Shown: piece after piece, positions 10,712 through 22,534 of the stretch
How positions within the stretch are numbered: the first letter of the stretch is position 1
How the letters are laid out: each line of letters starts with the position of its first letter
Assembly: GCA_932294295.1 (NCBI GenBank)
Contig: OW028576.1
Location: forward strand, 23,319,227 to 23,383,226
DNA: 64,000 bases
Source: Alitta virens
Lineage: Eukaryota; Annelida; Polychaeta; Phyllodocida; Nereididae
Direction: 5' to 3'
Notes under the pieces: model-generated
The model's database searches: none
What the model was told of the DNA's origin: nothing
What the model saw: only the letters and a program-made list of their open reading frames with translations
Position numbers and translations under genes: made by a program

Positions 10712-11908
10712 AGCCCCCGTTCCCACATAGCCGGTTTTGCCGTAGTGAACCCGTAGAGTGACGTAACGGTTATGTAACAGCATTTTTTGCCGGGATTCTG
10801 GCGGCAACAATGGTTCTACGGGTGACTCGGCGGGTTCTACGGGTGACTCGGCAGGTTCTACGGGTCACTCGTCGGGTCACTCGTCGGGTCACTCGTCGGG
10901 TCACTCGTCGGGTCACTCGTCGGGTCACTCGTCGGGTCACTCGGCGGGTCACTCGGCGGGTCACTCGGCGGGTCACTCAGCGGGTTCTACGGGTTACTCC
11001 GCGGGTTCTACGGGTCAATAGGCGGGTTCTACGGGTCCTAGGAGTAAGCCAACGGGTAGTAGGAGTAATCCCCTGAGTAATCCGCCGAGTAATCCGCCGA
11101 GTAATCCGCCGAGTTCCACAGGTAACCCGCCGGCTTTTTGCTACCAGCGTCAGCGTAGGCAGGGAGGGGAGGGGGGGGGGGGGGTATTGTATATACTTTA
11201 AAAGGCTGCTGCTCCTCTAATACTAGTCTGATTTTCGTCAAATAAAGACTGAATTGTTCAGGGTAATGTGTAGAATTTATGTAATAGTTTAACGCCCCCA
11301 ACATTAATTGCTGTTCTTTAATGTAGATCGTTAGATACATAGATATGTAGATAGATAGATATAAAACACCTATGGAGTCAGTATGAATTATACTACAATA
11401 CAGTCTTATTTGACGAAAATCGGACTAATATTAGAGGAGCAGCGGCCTTTTAAAGTATATACACCCCCTACGCTGATGATTCATGTACCAAAAAAAGGTA
11501 GAACTCGGCAAGTTACCCGCCGAGAAACTCCTGGTACCTGCCGGGTTACTCCTCGCACCCCTGAACAACCAGCCGGGCGTAATACGAGTGAAATTAGCAA
11601 CAATTAATCCGTCAACTTCGACAGGTTACTCGGCGGGTTAGACGGGTGACTCGGCGGGTTCGACAGGTGACTCGCCGAGTTTGACGGATTCATGACGGAT
11701 TTTTTAAAATCCAAGAGAATCCAACGGGTGTGCAATGCAGCGCGGCATACTCGGCTGCCAGCTTCAAAACTCCCAGATTGGCTACGGGTCCCAGGAGTTA
11801 CCCGCCGGGTATCGCCCGACAGCGAGGAGTAGTCGTAGGGTTTAGTACGGATTGGGCCCGAGAAGCGTGTTACGTAATACTACGAGTTCACTATGTGGGA
11901 ACGGGGCT
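10712..11908. mobile_element. Foldback element, TWA-type target site
   Basis: The ends form inverted repeats: AGCCCCCGTTCCCACATAG at the left, and CTATGTGGGAACGGGGCT at the right. Flanks are TAA (left) and TAG (right), an imperfect form of the 3-bp TWA duplication used by PIF/Harbinger elements. The interior has no transposase ORF. It contains GC-rich tandem repeats (CGGGTCACTCGT) and an inner inverted pair (around 11195-11260 versus 11390-11460). It sits inside an intron of the truncated receptor gene. Confidence 0.75.
10805..11045. repeat. 12-bp tandem repeat array (GGGTCACTCGTC)
   Basis: At least eight near-identical copies of a 12-bp unit lie in 10860-10980, flanked by 15- to 24-bp variants that alternate GGTTCTACGG and GGTGACTCGGC. 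Because 12 is a multiple of 3, both strands give open frames with Arg-Val-Thr-Arg repeats. These are not genes. The array is internal to the foldback element, and a diverged cousin lies at 48370-48480. Confidence 0.9.
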
Positions 11909-12599
11909 TAGGTATACTTTCCAGATCTCTAACAGTAAAGAGCGCAGCAGATATTGTTTATTCAAGTAAAATTTATCAACACAAAAAAACTTTGGCTATC
12001 TTTAACCTTCTAATGGTTGCTTTGGTTTGGTTTAATTTCTACCCAGAAAAGTCTACTGTAAGCAGATTTGCAGAGCATTTTGGCAGAATTTCTGCAGTGA
12101 AGAGGAGTGAAGACGGCAATGATGAACAATCAGATGGAAACTCTGACAAAATGATGCATTTCTCTATGTCAGGTATGTAAAATAGTGTTAAAATATTCTT
12201 TCACTTGTGGAGCTAACAGAATAATTGATAGTTAATATCATAACCTCTCCAGCACGGTCAATCAGCAGAGACCCAAATGTTATATTTAAATCAGTTGACC
12301 CTGCTGTGACCTGGCCTGACCACATCACCCGGCCAATCAGGTCAGGCCTTCAACTTAAAAAGAGCTAATTTCCATTGCAAGGTTACAACCACAGAGAGCC
12401 ACGAGGTTTTTGTTTATTCAAGAGATGGTGTGTATTCAACAATAAAAGCTATTAAAAGTGATTATAAAGTATGTACAATGTTTTTACACTCCATATGAGT
12501 GTATATCATAAATTGTGAGGTGAAGACAAGCCCACCTAAATGTTTTGACAGCTCTGATCACATGAGCCACATGAATATATTATGTTAAATTCCACAACA

Positions 12600-12675
12600 C
12601 ACTAAGTGCAATTGACCTGGGGCCCATATAGCATTCCAAATCGGGCCAGCGTCAATGAAACGATTTGGAATGCTA
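12600..12675. repeat. Small inverted repeat, ATAGCATTCCAAATC family
   Basis: ATAGCATTCCAAATCG is followed about 25 bp later by its inverse, CGATTTGGAATGCTAT. A related element with the same ends lies at 35648-35768. These look like very short non-autonomous foldback repeats. Confidence 0.6.
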
Positions 12676-13063
12676 TGTAGAGGTACTTTGCCTGGGTGAT
12701 CATAACCAAATAAAAATACAAAAAACTGCAAGATAAGCAATTAATTTTCAAAGTCCATTGATATCAAGACATATTTTGTTGTTCTAGATTGTTTGAAAAT
12801 TGCAGTAAAGGTGTATGTATAAACATAAGATTAAATGATGTCAAATTTAAATCATGACACGCACTATAAATATTTTCTTTCTTGTAATATTATATCTTTG
12901 AAGGTTATCCTCATCATCATATACAAAGTTTTATTATTTTGCTTGAAATTCAATGAATATTTACTCATTTATTTTTAGTGCAGATCAAAAACGTACTCTT
13001 GAAAAGGAGATAAGGGAAAGCCAAGTCTCTAGTGAAGAACATGGATTGGATCACAATGATTAA

Positions 13064-16000
13064 TACTGGAGTTATCAGTGTTGGTTTGAAACATCCATTT
13101 TTGTTGATAATATCCGTAATATTATCTGAATCTTTCCCTACACAAAAAGTTTGGCAACATCCATGTCATTTCTCACATTTCTTTTAATTTTGCAAACTAC
13201 TATTTCAGATTTTATTTTTTCATATGATATTCTTTTAAAATCAAACCACTAAGCACGACTACGTTAAATTATATCAGATCAAAAGACCTCGTTTTAAAAA
13301 TGTATTCTTCAATATAACAAAAAAATTTGTCATCCATGAAATTCTCTACTCCTGGGCTGGTTTTTAAAATTTTTTTATTCCTTTTGTTTATTTATTTCGT
13401 TTCTTCTTTTAGGACTGGATTGTACACATGGATAACTTGTATATTGTACGAACACATGACAACATAAGTGATTGATTTTCAACAACATGGACAATGATTG
13501 TGGTTGCCCAGTCATATCAAGTGACAACAATAAGGAAGTGAACATTGGTTTCATTCCAGTTAATTAAGCACTCACATGTGTTATCCGTAAATTAGTAAAC
13601 ACTGTTCTTGATAACAGAAACCAAATATGAGTATAGATAAACCAAAATTGATGACTAAAAACAGCTTGACATGCGGAAGATATGGATATTCTGCAAACTG
13701 TATTATCAAAATGAAATCATGTAAATGTGTTTATATGTTGTATATTATATGTTGTATGTATATTATATCAGTACTGGTTCAATTCTTTATCGATGGTATT
13801 TGAATGTATATCATGTATTTCTGAATATATCAAACGTTTTGTATAAACTTACTTAAACAGCAAAAAAATTAATTTAGAAATACACATGTGCTGGTCTTTA
13901 CAATTATGCACAAAGAAATTCAACTTAGTGATATTTACATTTTCATAGAAATCTATATTTATGACACAGTATATAGTTATAAATATGTCAAATGAGCAAA
14001 TGCTGTAGTCTGGGTCTAACTGATGGTATCTTATGACAAAAAATTGGCAATGTTGGTTTGTCAATTGTGTTAAAGAGATGCTACTTCTTATTAGTAATAC
14101 TGTCATGATATTGATGAGCTCAAGATTAGCCAATTAAATCATTAAAAGTGGGAAAACCTCATGAAAACACTTCAATCAATGTATGGCAATTTAACAATAT
14201 TTCAAAGTACAGTAAAGCAATGAGGTCTGTTACATAAGTATTTTAGTATTTGCAATATTTGAATCATAAAACAAAATTGAAAGCATTGCACTCTGACTTG
14301 AATACTACTGCGAATGGAATCTGTTAACACTTCAACTGATAACATTATTGTTGACTGATTACATCAAAATATACTATTGCTAAATCTGTGATAACAGAAG
14401 AAAAAAAGGATTCTTAGACTAGATAAATATGCAAGCATAATTTTAGATTGGTTACCAGTTAAGTTAAATAACAGTAACTTGCATTAATGAGATATGGAGT
14501 ATTCACGTTTACCTGAAGAAAAACGTCAAAATAAATAAATGTTGACATATGTAACATAATTCATTATTTTTATATTTTGATAAATTCTATCAAAATCAAT
14601 TGAATGCTTCACAAATGAGTAATACATATAAGTACAAAACATGATACCATTAAACAGAAGGATCAACACTTCAAGTCACTTGTGATAGTTTCTTCGTTTG
14701 ACTAGTTGGTTAACAAAAACACCTGCCATATTATCTACGAAATATAGGCTGCAATAATGTGGTGCTGTTACAGCATCACCTTGTCCAAATCTTACCTGTT
14801 TTTGGTTATTTAACTTCATGGAAAAAGAGGCGTGAAGTCTGACCAAAATTAATGAAGCCAAACTGTCACTGAGTAGTAAAGGAAAGCAAAGATCAGATAA
14901 ATTGAGTGGTTGCGAAGGTTGAGAAGAAGAATGCAAAGATAATATAAATTGATAATGTTGTGACATCAATTCTGAAAGAGAGACAAAAAAGTATCTGTAA
15001 CATATAGAGTGCTACTTATATGCAGTGGAACCAGAGTGCAAACTTTCATGATAAGCCTAGTATATAATAGAGATAGCAGTATTTTCAATATTATCATCAC
15101 AAACAATAGTTTAATACTACATGTTTATTTAGGAATTGTATGATGTACCCATGCATGTCTATGCTTTTGCTGTCCATAACATGAATTTAAAATAAATAGA
15201 TATCGATATATATATATATATTTTTTTTTTGTATCTTGAATCATACCAAGTGAAAATGATGGCTCATGTTGCACTTTCGAACTGGATTGTAAAATGATTT
15301 CTGCCTTAGATGCGTCTTGAAAGTCAACATTTGACTTCGTTTCACTATGGATTTTGTGGATTATTAGACAAAATGACCTTGTGTAAAACATTTTTATTTA
15401 TTTTTTTATAAAAACACAATGATGATCCGTGATAAACTACCGTTTTCGTTCAAATGATGCAGTTATACTTGAACATGCTAATTACTCTCACCCCATCTTT
15501 AACATTCATTGATAAGTTCTGTTGAATTACACCTATGTGCACTTACTTATCATTAATTAGTTATTTAAATTAAAGTATACATTGTTGCATTTCCAGAGTC
15601 ATAAAGTAATTACAGTAATGGGCTATAGAGCAAAATGAGTCTCCCTCAACACGCTTTCCCATATGTGGAGCTTTTTAGGGCTTAAAATTGGGTGTTTTCC
15701 CAGTAATCCTCATATGTTGAACACAATTCTGATAACATCAGAAAACAACATGTATTAGAAATAATTGGTAATTATGACCTCGAAAATACTAAAAAAATAA
15801 TCTTCTCATTTCTTAGTAACTAATAATGTATAATTATTATTTATTTATTTTATTTTTTCTACTGACTGCAGTGATTTTGCAAATTTACATACAAATTATT
15901 GACACTAATCATAGTGTTTATATTATATAAAAATGTTGCATTGCATTTGACTCCTGGTGATTGTCATGATAAAACAACTATTGCACTAATATTGATATAA

Positions 16001-16726
16001 TCAGATAGCTACTGAATCAATTGAGAGATAGAAGCTATCATTTTAAGTTAATCATTTTTGGTAATATTGATTTGACTTGCTTCTTTCTTTTGGCAATGTT
16101 AATTGAACATAAACTAGACCTGAATTTATCTTCATATATAGTTTTAAACTAACCGGATGTTTTATCAATTTTACAAACTAGGATATGCCAATGATAACAG
16201 TTGGTATGGGATTAATAGTTTCCTCGTGTAACTGAATTTGTATTGCCTGATTAACTAAGAAACATCCATGGGCGATGTGATTGAGTTGATTCTACTTTTA
16301 CTGTAATTTAATAATTTCTCGCCCATAACATTGTCTGTTTCTTGAAAACGTTATTCTGCATGACTTGTTTCTTGTTCTCTGTTTCACTATAGACAGGTAA
16401 AGGTGTGAGACTTACCTGAAGATATCTAACTGAACATTTCTTTCATTCATATCTTGCATATGTATACGCTGTATTTATATACAAAATTTAAAATGACTTA
16501 TACAATTTAAGCTTTGAAAGCCTTACTAAAACAATCATATATATTATTGTTTATTTTTAGGTAAGTCACATGCGAACATTGCGCTTTATCAAGAATTAAT
16601 GAAAACAAGATAATTACTCAATGACATGTGATGCCAGGTTTAGATTATTTTATTTCCCTATTTGTCCATTTGCACATAATTTGTCATTCAGTAGTTGTAC
16701 AAGTGTCAACTTAACATTCATTTAAA
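13064..16726. other. Intergenic, no gene supported
   Basis: This 3.7-kb AT-rich stretch lies between the truncated receptor and the next intact one. It should include the 3' untranslated end of the former and the promoter and 5' untranslated part of the latter. Open frames are short and lack splice or homology support. A perfect small hairpin (CAGGTAAAG...CTTACCTG) is at 16395-16420. I see nothing else. Confidence 0.5.
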
Positions 16727-19700
16727 ATGCCTGACTGCTCCTGGATATCTTTAGTGGCAATGTTACTAGTTTGTAAGTGTTTTGATTTGGAGAGTACTAT
16801 AAAACTTCTTCACCACATTCATGTTTTCTTAGTAAGCAGATAGGGATCATGAAACACCTGCATCATATTCATGTTTTAATGTCGATTTGTTTTTAGTTTC
16901 ATTTCCTGGGATCAGTGGAAGAAATGCATCATCATGTGATGAAATAATTCCTCTCACATGCCCTCCACCTCTCCATATAGTTTTGATTAACATCACAGCA
17001 ACAACCAATTTGGCATCTAGAATAATCAAAGATTGCAGTGCACTAGAGGAATGCCTAGTGAAGAACCCATATAGAGAATGTGTGCAGTTGGAGTATGGGT
17101 GCAGACAGAACAGTAAGTGATTATTGTATATTTACTTTCGAAAAGGATTAAAGTCATCGTCATATTTTTTAAATACTCTATACAGGACTATTACTATGTA
17201 AATGTTTATATATTGTGTTCATTTCCAATCTCTTATAATTCACGTTTTTAAAACCATATATTGTGTTGTCAATGCTTTTCTTATATATTCCTGATTTACA
17301 GCACGATTATAAATTAATGTATGGAAGTTTATCGGTCGTAAGTTTTTGTGTCAACAAGACAGCAGCATGAAATTGACAGAAATGTCAGCCATGAAGTCAA
17401 AATCACAATTTGAGCCGAAACTAAATAGTGAAGAGTTTTTTAACCACTAAGAGTTCCGATTTTTTAAATCAGCTCTAAAGTTGAGATCTGTTCATTTCAT
17501 GCTTATCCATTACATGCTGTGCATGTAGATATGACTGAAAGCAATCACTCTCAGAAAAATCGTTATGGCTAATGTTACCCTCTGTCTCTGCTCAGGACCC
17601 TTAAATCTTTATATCGCTACTCTCATTCAAATGTATTGCCAACGGCACAAAATAGGTCGATGTTTTCGGCTTATTAGTAAGATTGCTTCAGAAAAGCATC
17701 CAAATACCTTAATTTTGTTGGTTTTGTCTTCCTTGAATGTAATTGAGCAAGTTTGAATTAATAACTATAGTTCAAAAGTGGCTGGGTTAGTTGCCTGGCC
17801 AGTCCAGTGTGTTGTTCAAAGTGAGATTCTGTAGATGCTCACTGTTCGTTCGCCCATTTGAAGTTAGATGACTCCGGAGGTCAACTTGTAGACAGCATTA
17901 CCCTAATGTCACAAATATTCCTTTTGAGGTCAAAATATACTGTATGTAAGGAGTAAAGTTACTTTGTTGGATGCTGACCTAACTTCCTGCAGCGGTTATA
18001 TCTTCCTCTCAATAGGTGATAAGTTTACTCCTGTTTGAAGTTATCAGATTAATTTTTCACATCGGGTTAACAGTAGGGGAAAGTAAGGAGAACTGGGCCA
18101 TTTCTCACATTTTGATTTTTCCCAATTTAAATAATAAAGCAAAGTCATTTTTTTTACTTTCTAAGTTATACTATAAGTATTCTACTAATAATGTTAGGTG
18201 CCTTTCAACCATTTCTCGTATCAAGAGAAAATCTAATTCAGAAAATAGTGGCCCTGTTCTCCCTCTGGTAAATATAACTGGGCCATGGGGGCCAGAAGAA
18301 CTGGCCCCTCCTGATTGTTGATAACAAACTGAAAAACTTAAACAATAATAAATAGTTTCAAAAAGAATTATCAACAAACATGATTTAAGTAAAATAATGG
18401 AGAATAATATGAAAATCTAGGTTAAAAAAAGTATGTTCATTTCAGGTTAAACTGTGAATAATGCATTTCATGATTAAAATTTATTAATTTAACATTTGAA
18501 CTTCATCTTGGCATAGTTCTATAAGTCTAATCAAAGCTCCATTGGAAAGTTTGCAGGATTTCACGATTTTTGTGTGTAATCGCCAAAACTGTAGCATGTA
18601 GGCCTACTGTATCTTTAGTTAAGCTGTAATACAACAGTAAATCACTGTCATATAAACATTTGACGAATGACCTAATGTTAGGGAAAATATGCCTGCTGAA
18701 TTATGTTTGAATAATTTAAACTCTGAAAGTGCAAGCATGGACCAAACCAACTTGTATTGTAAGCCATAAATCAACTATGATGTGACATAGATTATGGTTT
18801 TTCTTTAATTTTCTAAGTGTAAGCTAGTGTTTTAGCATGATTTCTAATGCCAGTTGGTATATAAAACGTTTGACTGTATTTTAAAACAGAGGGAAGCTTA
18901 GGACTGGGGCCCAGTTATCTGCACCTGAGGTGGCCCAGTTCTCCCCAAAGTTGTTGCTTGAAATAAATGGCAACCATATTTTTTCACACGGCAAGAACAA
19001 TATGTCAGTTACATGATTGTACTCTTATTATGAGCTGATTACAACAATACGTTTATTTCTAATCTATCCTCTATCGGTTTTTGTCAATGAAAAATTGTTT
19101 ACATAGTGGAAATTTTACTCACTGACACCAAAAACAAAACTTTGACTTTATCAGAAAAATAAATATTTCAAATGGTTTCTTGCTTTCAGACATGCACTTA
19201 TGAACACTTCGTAATGTGACCCAATTTCAGGGCAATATCAATATTACTTGTTGCTGTAGAGGGGGTGGCCCAGTTCTCCTTATTTTCCCCTACTCAGTTT
19301 TTTCTGAGAACCTGATATTCATTTGAATTTCACTAGTATAGTTATTAACATGTTTATTTTAAATGCGTTTCAGAGGAAAATACTGTCAAAATAGAGGAAT
19401 CCTCCAACTTTGAAATGGATGGAGATTTTTCAATGTTTAGCCTGATGAGTGATGGCTACGAGAAAGGGCACTACATAAAAGCCCAGAAGCTTACATGTGC
19501 TCTCACACCTGCAGAGAAGGACAACAATACAGCAGTAGAAATGCAAGTTACATTCAATGAATTTTCACCATTCGCAAACTCCCCTGATTTCTGCTTCCAT
19601 GAGAATGATGCACCGAAACCACTGATATGCTCAGGAATGGGAACATTTCAACAGTCGTATGGACCTTTTGAAATAGACAATGGATGGGTATTCAGTATGG

Positions 19701-22534
19701 CTCTGAATAGATCAGCCATCGACATTCCCAGAATACGTTATTGGATTACTTTTGATGGTAATTATTTTTATAGCCATTTTGGAAAGCATTTCATAAAGAA
19801 TATCAGCAAGTACAATGTTTGTTGTCATTTGAATATCACATATTAAAAAAAAATGTTGCTGCCATTTAAGTTATTATATATAAGGCAGAGAATATCCAAA
19901 TTTTAGTTTTCGCATGTCCATTGCAGTTTCCCCAAACAACAGGTCGAGATGCCATCTGGAATGCCACTCTGATCCAGGTATGTATGCATGACATACAGTG
20001 AACTAACATTCTGTGTGTTCATAGGCTGCAGAATTGGGGGTAGGGGTTTTAAGAGGGTTGGGGGACACTGCCCAAAAAAAAAAAACATTGGCAAGAGAGA
20101 CCAGCCCCCCCCCCCCCCAATGATAATGAAATATCTGTATCAATGTAAGTACTTTTAAACATTGTTCATTCCCCATACTCTAAAAAGAATCTATGTTGTT
20201 GTTTTTTAATTATTTTAATCTGTCGTAGTGGGCAGTTCAACTATTTTGATAAGTAAATCCATTGCAAATGTTTTATATTCTTCACAAGCCGTCATATATA
20301 AAGAAAAGCTCTGCTGGGGTGAACCTCAAATATTTTCGCTATCCTACCCCATCTACCACCTATTAAATATTTGTTGGTATTAATACCATCGTAGGTTCCA
20401 CGCCAAGTGCGCACAGGCCTGCAATATTTTTCCATCTATACTAATACCAGACTGGAGTGTTCCGTATGATGATGGTGGGTGGGTGGATTTAGGGCTTTAT
20501 ATTCTGTATTTCTGCACCAGTTGGGCTAATTAGGACAGGCAGAGACCATGGCAATGAGATGAAGGAGGAAACAGCCATCAAACTTAGGTTCGACTGGGAA
20601 TCGAAACCGGGACCCAGCGGTTGGAAGCCCAGAACACTACCTCTGAGCTAGACCCCGCCCTTCCGTATGATGATAGATGGATAGATCGATAGATATAGAG
20701 ATATAGAGATAAGATAGATAGATAGATGGATAGATGGATAGATCGATAGATATAGAGATATAGAGATAAGATAGATAGATAAGATAGATAGATAGATAGA
20801 TAAGATAGATAGATAGATAGATCGATAGATCAATAGATGGATAGATAGATAGATAGACAGACAGGTAGGTAGGTGGATAGGTAGATAGATAGATAGATAG
20901 CTAGACAGACAGACGGACAGCTAGACAGACAGCTGGATGGAGAGATAGACAGATAGATAGATAGATAGATAGATATATAATGTAGATAGATAGATAGATA
21001 GATAGATAGATCAATTGGTAGGTAGGTAGATCGATTTTTGTTTGTGTCTCACACAGTATAAACTACTATAAAATGATAAAACAGAAATCACATTATAAAA
21101 CAGCAGGTAACATATAGAGTCTATTAATATGATATAAGGACCTAAAAAAGCAATACTAAAAAGCTTGTTTCTTTATTTCCAGCATCAGCTGACGCAAATA
21201 GGCTTTGCCCTTTTGGTGAGTGTTGAATTAATTTACAATGCATTCACTTTCTGATTTTATTGTGTTTAACTGTCATTTACCCACTATACATTTTGTATCT
21301 GAAATGATATTTCTGAATGATATATCTGACAACTAATTGACTCTTATCAGGATCATCCTATTTATTACATTAGTAATATCAATAAAATATTGTCAGATAT
21401 TATCTATTGCATTTACAAATTAAAGATACTGGTATTAATCAATTTATTTGCACACATTTTGCTAATGGTTCACAATGGTTTCACAAAAAAAATTATGAAA
21501 AGGAGGAAGTAATACAAAGTCGAAAAAATGGTAAAAAACATACATTATGTCCTTGAGAGAGATTATATGGAATGTTTTGCTGAAACAGAAGCTTTCGGTT
21601 TGTCGTAAGTTTTTCTTTTTTGGCACTTCTATTGTTACAGTATCTATTTAATTATTTCCAGTTATAACAATAAGCTTTACGGGAGGTATGCTGAGCACCT
21701 TAATCTTAGCAGGGATCTGTTGGTTAAAAAGGTAAGTTCATTATAATTATATAATCAAAGAGATAATTATGCTGCATTACATTATATATGAAATATTCAC
21801 ATCATTTTTTCTTACTAATAAATATAGATAGATAGATAGTGATGAAGTAAATTGTTCTGTCGAAAAAGATTGGCCAAAAGTGGCTATTTAGTCCACTGAC
21901 TGGTACTTGAAAACAACATATTGCTACATTGGGGTAAAGATAATATCACAATGTGACGTCATAGAGGCCTATTGTTCTTATAATATAGAAGGGAAGCAGG
22001 TCCCAGGGCTGCACCCTCCTCCGTCACTCTTTAGCGAATTTGAATTGGTTACACACACCAATGTAATCATATTGTTAAATGTTAACTAATTGTATTTTAT
22101 TCATAATACCATGGATATCTTATCTCCGTTTTACACCTATTCTTTTTAGGTCTAAAAAGAAACAAGTTGGCAGCAGTGAAGATACATATTGTGACGTGGA
22201 TGTGAATAATTTAGATGTCTGCAGACAATTGCCTGAATGCGGTAATAGGCCTAGAATAATCCTGTCAGAAACTAATCCTGTACAAAACACGAATCATGTC
22301 AGTAATGGCTCGATTACCATGAAAAATATGGAAGACCAGGATATTGAGTTATCTGACACTGAGATTATTGACAATGATATTTATGGCTCACATATTTCAT
22401 TGAACATTTTAGTAGGTAATTGTTCATGTGATGTGAAAATCTATGACAATCCTATTTATGAATCAGAGATAACAGTGCAAGTTAATGCTGAAAATCATGA
22501 AGTGGATAATTATGACAAAGTTATTTTTGGCTAA
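16727..22534 (+). CDS. Type I receptor: six-Cys lectin-like + CUB-like domain + TM (377 aa)
   Basis: Exons are 16727-16772, 16897-17112, 19374-19757, 21183-21215, 21662-21731 and 22150-22534. They have GT-AG borders and consistent phases (1,1,1,1,2), and total 1134 nt including stop. Residues 1-15 are a signal peptide. Residues 16-88 carry six cysteines ending REC-x-x-L-E-Y-G-C, resembling SUEL/rhamnose-binding lectins but without the YGR motif. Residues 88-216 form an unassigned beta-rich, CUB-like domain with three Cys, with a fourth in the short stalk exon (RLCPF). The TM helix is at about 228-247. The 130-residue tail is acidic and has five tyrosines, including NPIY (a PTB/endocytosis-type motif), YCDV and YDKV. 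The minus-strand gene at 57036-63506 is a full paralogue. It is probably a cell-surface recognition or adhesion receptor; the ligand is unknown. Confidence 0.85.
18072..19294. mobile_element. 1.2-kb element with 29-bp terminal inverted repeats
   Basis: The left end AGTAGGGGAAAGTAAGGAGA (continuing ACTGGGCCA) and the right end are inverted copies with one mismatch over 29 bp (18072-18100 and 19266-19294). The interior repeats the theme GGCCCAGTTCTCC at about 18250-18300 and 18910-18950. It has no transposase ORF, so it is a non-autonomous element. No clear target duplication could be read. It lies in intron 2 of the 377-aa receptor. A related piece is at 43083-43340. Confidence 0.75.
20460..20674 (-). 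mobile_element. tRNA-derived SINE with 14-bp target duplication
   Basis: A perfect direct repeat, TTCCGTATGATGAT, flanks the insert (20460-20473 and 20661-20674). On the minus strand the insert begins with a tRNA-Gly-like head: box A region TAGCTCAGAGG, loop CTTCCAA, box B region GGTTTCGATTCCC. A body common to the copy at 30288 follows (TAATTAGCCCAAC, GTGCAGAAATACAG), ending in CACCCACC repeats. It lies in intron 3 of the 377-aa receptor. Confidence 0.9.
20675..21040. repeat. (GATA)n microsatellite
   Basis: GATA/GACA/GGTA tetranucleotides run for about 360 bp with interruptions by AGATATAGAGATA blocks. The array starts at the right-hand duplication of the neighbouring SINE. The open frames across it on either strand are repeat artefacts. 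Confidence 0.95.

Larger units (their letters stand above)
10055..13063 (+). pseudogene. TM and cytoplasmic exons of a truncated lectin-family receptor
   Basis: A five-exon chain stays open: 10055-10139 (TM helix: VVVMVVVIIGTLLLPAILV), 10413-10502, 10605-10691, 12066-12172 and 12984-13063 (TAA). Phases are 1 in, then 2, 2, 2, 1. The TM exon matches the TM exon of the minus-strand receptor (60808-60889) in length class, phase and position of the basic stop-transfer residues. The tail is polar, with one Tyr (DETYLEA). The acceptors at 12065 and 12983 are inferred from phase; a stronger-looking acceptor at 12046 would put the exon out of frame. A 1.2-kb foldback element fills intron 3. With no signal peptide and only a stub of lectin domain, this is probably a decayed copy, though the 3' half could still be transcribed. 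Confidence 0.55.

Noticed and set aside
10770..11076. Open frames with Arg-Val-Thr-Arg repeats on both strands (also near 48276-48572)
   Set aside because: They are translations of 12-bp and 24-bp tandem repeats inside foldback elements, open on both strands, with no start context, splice sites or homology.
12047..12172. Exon start at the strong acceptor ending 12046
   Set aside because: It would join the preceding phase-2 exon out of frame and hit a stop soon after; the CAG at 12065 keeps the frame. RNA evidence is needed to settle this.
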